Origin: Fibrobacter succinogenes
GTDB lineage: Bacteria; Fibrobacterota; Fibrobacteria; Fibrobacterales; Fibrobacteraceae
Length of the DNA stretch: 64,000 nt
Assembly: GCA_902756345.1 (NCBI GenBank)
Contig: CACVQR010000006.1
Span: 248,001-312,000 of the forward strand
Direction of reading: 5' to 3'
Made by a program: the position numbers and the translations under genes. The notes under the pieces are model-generated. The model saw only the letters and a program-made list of their open reading frames with translations. It searched no databases and was not told the DNA's origin. Within the stretch, counting starts at the first letter, position 1, and each line of letters starts with the position of its first letter. This document shows positions 1-8,732 of the stretch, one piece after another.

Positions 1-70
1 AGGAATCGTCGCCGCAAGCCGTAAACAGGAATGCCGACGAAATCAAAAGAGCTAAAAATTTATTTTTCAT
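1..70 (-). CDS. Lipoprotein, N-terminal fragment (runs off the window edge)
   Basis: Only the first 23 codons are present, read leftward from an ATG at 68-70. They give a lipoprotein signal peptide: MKNK, a hydrophobic run, then the lipobox FTAC followed by GDDS. Acidic and serine residues after the lipid-modified cysteine are typical of the cell-surface lipoproteins in this window. Function cannot be told from this fragment. A TATATTTG box ends only 4 nt before the ATG, so the mRNA may be leaderless. Confidence 0.7.
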   Translation of the reverse strand, partial: MKNKFLALLISSAFLFTACGDDS

Positions 71-74
71 GCCA

Positions 75-82
75 CAAATATA
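75..82 (-). promoter_or_regulatory. TAnnTTTG-type promoter box before the edge lipoprotein
   Basis: On the minus strand this reads TATATTTG and is followed by TGGC and the ATG. It matches the -7 element (TAnnTTTG) known from Bacteroidetes. Transcription from such a box would begin at or next to the start codon. Confidence 0.5.
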
Positions 83-140
83 GTTTATATAAAACGCATA
101 ATCCATCGATTTCTGCACAACAACAAGTGTATTTTTGATC

Positions 141-447
141 TGTACAGGCTAAATGATGGTACATTTAGCATTTCGCCTGTACAAAATCCATTTCACAGGT
201 ATTTTTTGGAGGTTTTTCCTGAGCAGTACAGGCTTTTTTATGCGTTACATGCTTTTTAGCCTGTACAAGAATGCCGTTTTTCCTCTATTTTACATTAATT
301 TATCCAAAAAGTACAGGCTAATTTGCAGAGTCGACGTCATTTAACCCGTACGGCAGCGAAAAAGCGAGTCCTTTTCGCATTAATTTATTCAAAAAAAGAC
401 AAGAAAGTACAGGCCAACTCGCAAAGTCTGCGTCATTTAGCCTATAC
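141..447. repeat. Four imperfect palindromic repeats built on GTACAGGC...GCCTGTAC
   Basis: Four units lie at about 141-183, 226-266, 311-351 and 407-447. Each starts with (T)GTACAGGC and ends with its inverted complement or a decayed form (GCCTGTAC, ACCCGTAC, GCCTATAC). The first also contains the nested arms GCTAAATG and CATTTAGC. The last two units share further flanking sequence (ATTAATTTAT before, GTCATTTA inside), so they look like a duplicated block. They could be a tandem operator for a dimeric regulator or a small palindromic element. No gene was seen in 83-518. Confidence 0.7.
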
Positions 448-516
448 CACAACGAATCCTCGGCGTATTTACGGCACTTTTTAGAAAAAAATCCCTCGCC
501 GGGGGGGGCCGTCAGG

Positions 517-551
517 ACAAAAAAAAGAAACCCCGCCGCTTGGGCAGGGTT
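517..551 (-). terminator. Rho-independent terminator of gap
   Basis: Read on the minus strand, AACCCTGCC pairs with GGCGGGGTT around a 5-nt loop and is followed by a run of T. It lies about 70 nt past the gap stop codon. Confidence 0.8.
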
Positions 552-621
552 CCTAAAAGGTTTCTTAGCGGAAGTGCGGAAAACTAAGTGGCGTCCGCAC
601 GACTAACGCTATCTAGAAATC

Positions 622-1701
<1,080 letters not shown>

Positions 1702-1908
1702 TTACCTAAACGGACTAGGGTTTTTGTAAAAAAACTTGCTCTTTCAAACCTATCCCGACCGGCATAGGTGGTTCGTGAACCATAAACGACTTGTATTAAC
1801 GAGTCGTGTTGGCGAAAGCGAGGCGATATCGTAGGTTCTTACATGAAATAGAGCCGAGCGGTCTGTAAAGGGGGAAGTTTCCCCCTACTTGCAGCCTTGC
1901 CCCAGTGT

Positions 1909-2048
1909 CATCCTAGGCCCTTCGATAAACTCAGGGTAAACTCCGTCGAAGGATCTAGGGCAAGTCTTCCAGTACCCCCTCGCCTAAGGGGCTCCGCCCC
2001 CTAAAACCCCCGGCTAGCAATGTGGAGTGTGGAATGTGAAGTGTGAAA
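1909..2048. repeat. Spacer with dispersed repeats (GTCATCCT...GAAGGATCT, CCCC-rich palindrome, GTGAAATG array)
   Basis: From left to right: a GTCATCCT...CCCTTCGATAAACTCAGGG...CGAAGGATCT element (about 1909-1963), a CCTAAGGGGCTCCGCCCCCT palindrome (about 1983-2004), and a GTGGAGTGTGGAATGTGAAGTGTGAAATG array (about 2020-2048). The same families recur at 4897, 13550, 36532 and 56786. No gene was seen in 1700-2160. Confidence 0.7.
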
Positions 2049-2168
2049 TGAATTTGCGTCATTCAAGGTCAAATCAATGACCTAATCAGCGTCCATCACT
2101 ACCCGTAAGGCGAGCGATGCGAAAACAAGCTCACCTGTTTTCATATTCGAGCCGCAGCGGGAAGCGCT

Positions 2169-2255
2169 TTAGCGCAAACGTGGTTCCAAAGCCTCAATTT
2201 TATATTTGCCACGAACGGACTTTTTCTTATTACTCTTGTTGTTCTTCTTAGACAT
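2169..2255 (-). CDS. 28-codon ORF ending in a cut-off LEPR motif; remnant of a large surface protein or a micro-gene
   Basis: ATG at 2253-2255, with AGTT(A)TTT upstream, opens a 28-codon frame: a lysine/asparagine-rich start (MSKKNNKSNKKK) followed by YKIEALEPRLR and a TAA. The end resembles the N-terminal LEPR-xLL motif (EALEPRxLLSA) that begins very large secreted proteins in other bacteria. Here the motif stops right after LEPRL, where a repeat begins (GCGCTTTAGCGC). I read it as the decayed 5' end of such a gene cut by a repeat. A real micro-protein cannot be excluded. Confidence 0.4.
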   Translation of the reverse strand: MSKKNNKSNKKKSVRGKYKIEALEPRLR

Positions 2256-2272
2256 AAATAACTCCCAATGGG

Positions 2273-2382
2273 CTTTTGACGCCTACAGCGTCCGCGGCGT
2301 CGTTCGGTCATACCAAAACGCAAGCGTTTTGTCGCGACGCTCACTTAGCACGCTTTTGACGCCTTCGGCGTCCGCGGCGGCG
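2273..2382. repeat. Pair of GACGCC...GGCGTC palindromic repeats
   Basis: TTTTGACGCCTACAGCGTCC (about 2275) and TTTTGACGCCTTCGGCGTCC (about 2353) are near-identical copies separated by an AAAACGCAAGCGTTTTGTCGCGACG stretch. A related inverted copy lies at about 37852-37870. They abut the remnant ORF and the end of the FISUMP gene. No gene was seen between 2256 and 2479. Confidence 0.6.
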
Positions 2383-2479
2383 GCTCTCCTATGCGTGCGC
2401 AAGCGCCCGCGCAGTAGAGCCTTGCACGCTTTTCCCCAAAGCCCTCTTTTTTTTGTTAAAAATTTTTGCGATTATAAGG

Positions 2480-3685
2480 TTAATCCACGTATATAGAAGT
2501 ATAGTCCTTAACACAACGAACATAATGCCCATTGACCTTAGGACGCTTTCCCTGAACAAAATCAAGTCTTTGTATATCCGATATAAGGAAACCACTTGCC
2601 CGATTTTCAGAAGTCTCTTTTGACAACCAAAAATATGCATGATCCGATTGACCATAAAAAACAAATTCTTCAAAGTCATGGAAACCAGTGCCACAGGCAC
2701 CACCAAGCAATGCAGAAAAGCCATTACTATTTACACCCTCTGAAGCAATCGATATAGATCTATATGCAGATTCTTCTCCACGAATCATAGCACGCCATTC
2801 TGATTCGTTCATCACATGCCAACCATCAGGGCATACACCTTGAATCTGAAGTTTATTCCAATCAGAATCATAAACGATTCCTTTTGCAATAGAATCAGGA
2901 CAATTCGATGTCGTTCCAGTCCACACACTATCACATGCCTTAGGGAGTCCCATAGTCTCACTCCAAGTGTAAAGGCCTCCAAAATAATGCTCGCAATACC
3001 AAGAGTCATCATCATAACAGAATTTTTCAACTTTATTATCATCAAAAGCTGTGGTTTCAAGTTTTACCTGGATACCATAATTCAAATTTTGCGCAAACAC
3101 TTCAAATTGTTCATACTTGGTTTTTATAACGATGGTTCTATATTCCTGCCCATCACGCGAATCTATGAAAGTTCCATACGTTTTTTCTTCATTAAAGACA
3201 CTATCTTCTTTGAAACGTTCCTTAAATGGACGAACCTGCACAGACGAACTTGATGGAGGAATATAAGGGACAAGAAAGCCTTCTTTACAAACAAATTCTT
3301 CACTCCCAATAACCCAAATTCCATGTTGCAGCGTATCACACGGAATCTTTTGATCAGCAATCGACACCGAACTACTTGATTTAGGCAAAGCACTGCTGCT
3401 TGATTTAACAGTTTCTGTTTTTGAACTTGAGCTAAAGAAATCGCTACTAGAAACCGAACTTACACCGGAAGAGGTTCCTTTGTCCGTAACGGAACTCGAG
3501 GAGAAAACTTCATCATCATCGCTACTGCTCGAAACTTCCGCAATCGGGTCAGGGTCAGTACTGCTGGAACTGCTGTCGCATGCAGTAAACACAGCAAAGA
3601 CAAGAGCCATGGCAAGAAGTATGGATTCCCTACGCTTCGCTTCGAGAATGACAGGCCAAGAATGACGCAATGTAAAAATCTTCAC
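2480..3685 (-). CDS. FISUMP-domain (Fibrobacter major paralogous domain) lipoprotein
   Basis: A predicted surface lipoprotein of about 401 residues. I place the start at a GTG (3683-3685, VKIFTLR) because GGAGGT precedes it and a TATATTTC box lies 33 nt further upstream. The lipobox is FTAC. Long serine-rich linkers follow (SSSSS, SSSSVTDKG, SSSSALPKSSSS). From about residue 160 the C-terminal part has the FISUMP (TIGR02145) layout: DSRDGQEYRT, QNLNYG, GGLYTWSETMG, CPDGWHVMNESEWRA and GHYVRCVKD. The domain's function is unknown. Oddity: the n-region of the signal peptide contains a translated dispersed repeat (about 3622-3665), making it unusually long. Alternative starts are an upstream ATG at 3769 or the internal ATG just before the hydrophobic core. 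Confidence 0.85.
   Translation of the reverse strand: MKIFTLRHSWPVILEAKRRESILLAMALVFAVFTACDSSSSSTDPDPIAEVSSSSDDDEVFSSSSVTDKGTSSGVSSVSSSDFFSSSSKTETVKSSSSALPKSSSSVSIADQKIPCDTLQHGIWVIGSEEFVCKEGFLVPYIPPSSSSVQVRPFKERFKEDSVFNEEKTYGTFIDSRDGQEYRTIVIKTKYEQFEVFAQNLNYGIQVKLETTAFDDNKVEKFCYDDDSWYCEHYFGGLYTWSETMGLPKACDSVWTGTTSNCPDSIAKGIVYDSDWNKLQIQGVCPDGWHVMNESEWRAMIRGEESAYRSISIASEGVNSNGFSALLGGACGTGFHDFEEFVFYGQSDHAYFWLSKETSENRASGFLISDIQRLDFVQGKRPKVNGHYVRCVKDYTSIYVD
3622..3665. repeat. GTCATTCTCGAAGCG-type repeat inside the FISUMP signal peptide
   Basis: On the minus strand: GTCATTCTTGGCC, then TGTCATTCTCGAAGCGAAGCG, then TAGGGAATCC. This is a dispersed-repeat sequence translated in frame as RHSWPVILEAKRRESI between VKIFTL and the hydrophobic core. 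Confidence 0.6.
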
Positions 3686-3717
3686 AGAAGACCTCCGAAC
3701 CTCAAATAAATTCACGA

Positions 3718-3725
3718 GAAATATA
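3718..3725 (-). promoter_or_regulatory. Promoter box of the FISUMP lipoprotein (TATATTTC)
   Basis: Minus-strand TATATTTC, 33 nt upstream of the proposed GTG start. It lies inside the longer upstream reading frame, which argues against the ATG at 3769. Confidence 0.45.
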
Positions 3726-3782
3726 GAAATAAGCTGTGTATGAAATCGGCGGCCTTTCGACCGCCACATTTTATTAAAAGGT

Positions 3783-4425
3783 TTATTTCAAGTCACGAAT
3801 TTTTGCTTCCGGAAGCCCCGTAACTGCAGAAATTTCTGTCACAGAGAGTTTTCCCTGTTCAAGCATTTTCTTCGCAATATCCATTTTCGTTGAATACTCG
3901 GCTACGGCTCGATCAAAATCGCTCATGTCCACAGTCATAAGATACCTCGAACTGAAATTACATAATTTCACCTCGTTTTGCAAGACCTTGAACACGGGAT
4001 CATTTGCAAATTCACTGAAATCGGCTTCGCGATTCAACGTGTCGATGGCGCGGAGCCACTGAGCCAAGCGGCAGTTGTCGCCGACATAGTCCTTCGCGTT
4101 CTTGAGAAACTTCGCCACTTCAACCAACGTCACTGTCTGCCGGTCAAAATAGGACACTGTGGTAACCAAGCTCGCCAGGAATGAACGGGTTCACGAGTTT
4201 CGGATTAGCGATGCGGTCCGAGCCAATCAAGCCCAGTGCTGCATTCACAAGGTCCGTCGTGAGCATCAAGTTCTTTTCATTGGCAAGGATTTTCTTGATG
4301 CACCCGTCGTTGTAGAAATACACGTTCCTGTGTTCGTATTGTTTGACAAAGGCGTCGATGTCCTGCCCGTTATCGTTTGCATTCTTGAGTTTGCCGAGAA
4401 ATTGAGCAAATTCATTTCTTTCCAT
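3783..4425 (-). pseudogene. Rpn-family (PD-(D/E)XK) transposase-like nuclease, internally deleted and frameshifted
   Basis: Two overlapping minus-strand frames carry the two ends of one protein. The 5' part (from 4425; MERNEFAQF..., NVYFYNDGCIKKILANEKN..., NPFIPGELGYHS) is the conserved N terminus of Rpn/PD-(D/E)XK family transposase-like nucleases. The 3' part (to 3783; YFDRQTVTLVEVAKFLKN, RLAQWLRAIDTLNREADF, VTGLPEAKIRDL) is the usual C terminus. The middle, where the PD-(D/E)XK catalytic residues should lie, is missing at the junction near 4145-4170, and the frames no longer match. Such genes are multicopy in many genomes. This one cannot make an active enzyme. Confidence 0.75.
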
Positions 4426-4661
4426 TATTTTTTCCTAAACCGGGGAACAGCCCCCGAAAAGCGAATAGAGAGTTCTCCCTATCTATACACTAATACGCCA
4501 CTTTGGAAAAATCAGTCTGATTTCACCCCTGTTTGAAGGCCTCAATCAACGTAAAAAAAACTTCACGTTTATACAAAACAATCATAAACCCTACTTGTCT
4601 CGGGCACAGTCATATTCCACTTTGGACTACGAAAAGGCGGGGCTTGCGCGCTCCGTTTTTT

Positions 4662-4669
4662 TATTTTTG
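4662..4669 (+). promoter_or_regulatory. TAnnTTTG promoter box five nt before the next start codon
   Basis: TATTTTTG followed by TCACC and the ATG at 4675. There is no ribosome binding site, which fits a leaderless transcript. No gene was seen in 4426-4674. Confidence 0.4.
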
Positions 4670-4674
4670 TCACC

Positions 4675-7600
4675 ATGAGCAATTCTTTGTACGAAAAATT
4701 TGGTCATATCCCCAGTTTTTACGCCCCCTTGTTCGGGCTGTTATTTGTTGCATCTTTAATTTCTTGCGCCGGTAACGGAAAGCCGCTGACCGAATCGGAC
4801 CCGCAGTCCGAAGGTTCGCAAGCAGCTAATTCCGGGAGCTATACCGACGACTATTTTGACGAAGGCTCGTCGCAGAATGCGGACGGGTCAAGTAACAAGG
4901 CCCTTCGGCAAGCTCAGGGACCTAATTCCGCAAGAGCTTTCAGCTCCGACGGATTCAGCTTCATTCTGCCGCAGGGCGGCGCAGGTGACTGGGCTCTCGT
5001 GGGCGACGAGGGCGGCGCCCACGAGAGCGGCGTCCCCTACGAATTTTACAACGCGAGCACGGGACGCCGCGCGGTCCTGGTCGAAATCGAACTCCCCAAG
5101 GGCGAACCCATGCGACTCATGGACCGCGCCCAGATGGAAATGCAGGCTTTTGAATCGAGCGGCAAGAAGGCGACTCTCGCCGAGACCTACCCCGAAGAAA
5201 ATTTCGGCGGTACAGGCGTTTTCTTTGATGTCGCAGGCAAACGCTACGACAGCCCCTACGAGGCCGTCGGCTTTGTAACAGGCGCCGGGAGCCGCGTATA
5301 CACGCTCACGCTTTCTGCCACCGACACGCCGCTCCAGCCGGGCGAACTCAAGAACGAATGGAAGGAATTCTTCGCTAACTTCAGCATGCGCGAAACTGCT
5401 GCAAGCGAAGGCCCGGAACTTTCGCCGAACAACGTGCAAAGCTTTGACTCCCCCACGCTCGGCTACAGTTGGGCCGTCAAAGACACCCTCTGGCATCACT
5501 GGACAGGAATCGCCCGCCAGAACGACGACCCGGACCTGGTGCTCAGCAACAAGGCCGAAGACGTTTCGCTGTTCGTTTACGGGGCAACCGTTGAAAGCGA
5601 CGCCGTGAATTCGCAGGATTTGTTCAAGGTGCTGCTCGTGCGCCTGGGTGTCGACCCCAACAATCCGACGCTCGAAATGCACCGCCAAAAGGTCGGCGAC
5701 CGCTACGCACAAGACTTTACCCTGACTCACGTGGTCAACAAGTTCGACTTCTACTACACAGGCCGCTATTTCTATGACGACGGCCGCGGAATCTTGATCG
5801 TGAGCTGGACCCAGGGCGTGAACAAGAAAAAATACGCCAAGGTCATGCAACATGGTATCGAAGGCCTGACCGTGGGCGAAAATCCGGCCGCCAAAAACGC
5901 AGCCGCCGACCCCGAATCCGCCAAGAAACAGGCCAAGTTCAACGCCGCGATTATGAGCCAGGTTGGCATTCTGCGCCTGCTCGAAAACCAGCCGCTGGTG
6001 GCCCTCAGCTACTTTGAACGCGCGAACCGCATGGACCCCGAAGAGCCTCTCTACCTGATCAACTGCGGATTCGTGTACCAGATGAAGGAACTTTACGGCC
6101 CGGGCATCAGCCACTTTGAAAGCCAGCGCGAACTGGTGCAAAAGAACGGCAAACTGCTCTCGATTTTGGGCGAAATGTACGAAGCCCTGTTCGACTACGG
6201 CCGCGCCCGCGAATGTGCCGAAGCAGCCCTCCGCTACACGCCGAACAATCCGGAATACGTAATCAACTTGAGCGACGCCCTCTGGGGCCTCGGTCAGCGC
6301 AACCAGTCGCTTGTGGTCGTGCAACGCCTTTACGACACGCAGCCGAGCAGCCGCCTAGGCGTCTACCTCGCAAAGACTTACATGGGCCTTGACCAGTACG
6401 CCGAAGCCGTCGACATTCTTTACCAGGTGCGCCGCCGCTTTGGCATGAGCGTAGAACTCGGAAGCACCTTGATGGATGCCCTCATGTTCCTTGGCCGCTA
6501 CGAAGAAGCCCGCGCCATTAGCGAAGAAACCTTGGCCAAGGACCGTAACGACTACAAGATTTGGACCACGCAGGGCAAGATTCTGTTCTACAGCCGCAAC
6601 TACCGCGACGCCGAAAAGTCGCTCACCAAGGCACTCGCCTTAAAGCCCGACAACGAAGACGCCAAGAGTTTCCTCTCCGCCACGAAGGCTTTCCTCGGCA
6701 AGGCAGACAACCGCACGCTGCAAAAGCCAATTACACCGGTAGAAGAACGCACCAAGAACCTGAAGAGCCTCCTCAGCGAAAGCGCCAAAAAGCAAGGCAC
6801 CGAAGGCGATTTCCCCGCCGTGGTGCATTACAACAAGCAGACCTTGAAAGCCGAAAAGGGCGCGAACTGGGTCCGCACCGACGAAATGCTCATGGAAATC
6901 CTCGACATTCGCGGCGCCGCCATCTATCGCGAATTCACTTTCGACTTCTTGCCGGGATTCGACCGCATTTACCTGAACGCCCTCGAAGTCTACGACAGCA
7001 ACTGGAACCTGAAGCAGAAGGCGAACCTGAACGGTGCCTACATTACCTACGCCACCGAAATCGGCGGCCAGAACGAATCGCAGACGGCGCATTTCCCGCT
7101 CTCGGAACTGGAGCCGGGCGACTTTATCTACCTGCAGTTCAGCCGCACCAACATCGAAAACAAGGGCATGATCCCCTACACCGACTTCGTGAGCAGCAAG
7201 GACGTTCCTGTGGGCCAGTCCAGCTTCCGCATTTACGCCGACACCGCCCGTTTTGTGACCGAAGAATACGGCCCGCTCGAAAAGAAGGCCATCAAGGGCG
7301 GCATCGAATGGAAGATCGAAAACCCGGTCATTATCCGCAAGGAACTTTACATGCCCGTGTACCGCGACTTTGGCGCAGGCCTGATGCTTACCGGCAAGCA
7401 GGAATGGAAGAACGTGGGCGAAGATTACCAGAACCTGATCAAGCACCAGTTCAAGCAGGCCGTGAGCGTGCGTGAAAAAGCCCGCGAAGTCCGCGGCAGC
7501 AAGGCAAATGACAACGCCGTCAAAGCCATCGTGAACTTTGTACGCCACGATATCCGCTACCGCGACATTCGATTCGGTGGCCACAGCCTGATTCCGCAAA

Positions 7601-8553
7601 CCGCCGAAGTCACGCTCAAAAAGCATCAGGGCGACTGCAAGGACATGGCGCTTTTGCTCAAGGAAATGCTTGAATCGATTGGCATCAAGAGCTACCTCAC
7701 GGCCATCCACCTGACCGAAGAAGGCTTCGCCGGCCTCCCGACCATTCAGCAGTTCAACCACATGATTCTCTACATTCCGGCGCAGGGTCAAATCACCGAA
7801 CGCTGGGTCGACGCCACCGACAAAACCGGCAACGATCGCCCCGTCCCGCTCGACATGGAAGGCAAAGTCGCGCTCGTGATTAACGACGACAGCAGCCACG
7901 TGGTCACTACGCCGATTTTGGAAGACAATCAGGAACACCAAATCGGTATTGAACACCGCCTGTTTATCGGAAACGACGGCGCCTGCGAATTCCGCGACTC
8001 GATTTCGCTGCAGGGCAAGTTTGCAAGCGTCATGCGTAACCGCTTCTTTGGCCGCGACGCCAAGGAACAGGAAAAGCTGATGGAAGACTTCCTCGCTTCG
8101 GGTATCCCCGACGTGAGCATCGGAAACATCCGTATCGAAAACCTCGCCGAATTCAACAAGCCGCTCGCCCTGATTGTGACTTACGCCTCCAAGGGATACT
8201 TTGGCCAAGGCGGCTCCGAACTCAAGGGACGCTTCCCGAACGTGTGGGAACGCAGCCTGTTCAAGCTCCCGAAAGTTTCCAAGCGTCACCACCCAATTCG
8301 CATGCCGCACGAAACGCAGTTTGCATACAAATTAAGCGTTACCGCCCCGAGTGGCAAGAAAGTCAAAATCACGGGTCCGAAGCCGCTTAATCGCGACCCG
8401 GATTACGTGAGCTACGAGAAGAATTTTGACGGCAAGAACAGCATCAAGTGGACCACCTTCGCGCTTTACGCCGACCCCGCCGAATACAACAAGATTCGCG
8501 AAGAATGGACCTACTTGCTCAGCGAAACGAGCCCGATGATCGAGATAAAGTAG
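4675..8553 (+). CDS. Large lipoprotein with TPR repeats, DUF3857 and transglutaminase-like domain
   Basis: 1292 residues. The N terminus has a signal sequence ending in the lipobox LISC. About residues 95-400 are a globular region of unknown family. About 415-650 are TPR repeats (ALSYFERANRMDPEEPLYL, RECAEAALRYTPNNPEYVI, AEKSLTKALALKPDNEDA). About 700-860 match DUF3857, and 940-1060 a transglutaminase-like core with the triad C988 (GDCKDMALLLKE), H1029 (FNHMILYI) and D1046 (RWVDATDKTGN). DUF3857-transglutaminase proteins are periplasmic or surface proteins of poorly known role. The ATG has no ribosome binding site but follows a TATTTTTG box. Residues about 74-86 (NKALRQAQGPNSA) are a translated dispersed repeat. 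Confidence 0.9.
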   Translation: MSNSLYEKFGHIPSFYAPLFGLLFVASLISCAGNGKPLTESDPQSEGSQAANSGSYTDDYFDEGSSQNADGSSNKALRQAQGPNSARAFSSDGFSFILPQGGAGDWALVGDEGGAHESGVPYEFYNASTGRRAVLVEIELPKGEPMRLMDRAQMEMQAFESSGKKATLAETYPEENFGGTGVFFDVAGKRYDSPYEAVGFVTGAGSRVYTLTLSATDTPLQPGELKNEWKEFFANFSMRETAASEGPELSPNNVQSFDSPTLGYSWAVKDTLWHHWTGIARQNDDPDLVLSNKAEDVSLFVYGATVESDAVNSQDLFKVLLVRLGVDPNNPTLEMHRQKVGDRYAQDFTLTHVVNKFDFYYTGRYFYDDGRGILIVSWTQGVNKKKYAKVMQHGIEGLTVGENPAAKNAAADPESAKKQAKFNAAIMSQVGILRLLENQPLVALSYFERANRMDPEEPLYLINCGFVYQMKELYGPGISHFESQRELVQKNGKLLSILGEMYEALFDYGRARECAEAALRYTPNNPEYVINLSDALWGLGQRNQSLVVVQRLYDTQPSSRLGVYLAKTYMGLDQYAEAVDILYQVRRRFGMSVELGSTLMDALMFLGRYEEARAISEETLAKDRNDYKIWTTQGKILFYSRNYRDAEKSLTKALALKPDNEDAKSFLSATKAFLGKADNRTLQKPITPVEERTKNLKSLLSESAKKQGTEGDFPAVVHYNKQTLKAEKGANWVRTDEMLMEILDIRGAAIYREFTFDFLPGFDRIYLNALEVYDSNWNLKQKANLNGAYITYATEIGGQNESQTAHFPLSELEPGDFIYLQFSRTNIENKGMIPYTDFVSSKDVPVGQSSFRIYADTARFVTEEYGPLEKKAIKGGIEWKIENPVIIRKELYMPVYRDFGAGLMLTGKQEWKNVGEDYQNLIKHQFKQAVSVREKAREVRGSKANDNAVKAIVNFVRHDIRYRDIRFGGHSLIPQTAEVTLKKHQGDCKDMALLLKEMLESIGIKSYLTAIHLTEEGFAGLPTIQQFNHMILYIPAQGQITERWVDATDKTGNDRPVPLDMEGKVALVINDDSSHVVTTPILEDNQEHQIGIEHRLFIGNDGACEFRDSISLQGKFASVMRNRFFGRDAKEQEKLMEDFLASGIPDVSIGNIRIENLAEFNKPLALIVTYASKGYFGQGGSELKGRFPNVWERSLFKLPKVSKRHHPIRMPHETQFAYKLSVTAPSGKKVKITGPKPLNRDPDYVSYEKNFDGKNSIKWTTFALYADPAEYNKIREEWTYLLSETSPMIEIK
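4897..4926. repeat. CCCTTCGGCAAGCTCAGGGA repeat inside the 1292-aa lipoprotein
   Basis: AAGGCCCTTCGGCAAGCTCA followed by GGGACCTAA. This is the CCCTTCGACAAGCTCAGGG type of dispersed repeat, read in frame as ALRQAQGP in the low-complexity linker after the lipobox. A relative is at about 1918-1940. Confidence 0.55.
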
Positions 8554-8556
8554 TTG

Positions 8557-8620
8557 GTAGAGCTTAGTTGGTAGAACTTAGAATGACCGCGATTTCTAAG
8601 TTCTAAGTTCTAAGCTCTAC
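8557..8620. repeat. TAGAGCTTAG/CTAAGCTCTA inverted repeat after the lipoprotein gene
   Basis: GTAGAGCTTAG...AACTTAGAA is mirrored by TTCTAAGTT...CTAAGCTCTAC, forming a possible long hairpin with an ATGACCGCGAT loop. It belongs to the AAGTTCTAAG family also at 45520-45607. It may act as the transcript end. There is no T-run. Confidence 0.6.
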
Positions 8621-8732
8621 ATTCTAATTGCAACATTGGCGCTCTTTCAGAGCGCATTTAGTTCGGCTCAGCCATGTCAAAGCAGAAACTGCTTTGCCGC
8701 GGCGTTCGCCTTTTACTAAATTTCCGCTCACT

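Noticed and set aside
153-344. 63-codon frame across the palindromic repeats
   Set aside because: Composition is AT-rich spacer, it runs through the repeat arms, and it has no ribosome binding site.
141-447. CRISPR array
   Set aside because: Only four units, uneven spacing, strong decay between copies and palindromic arms; no cas gene in the window.
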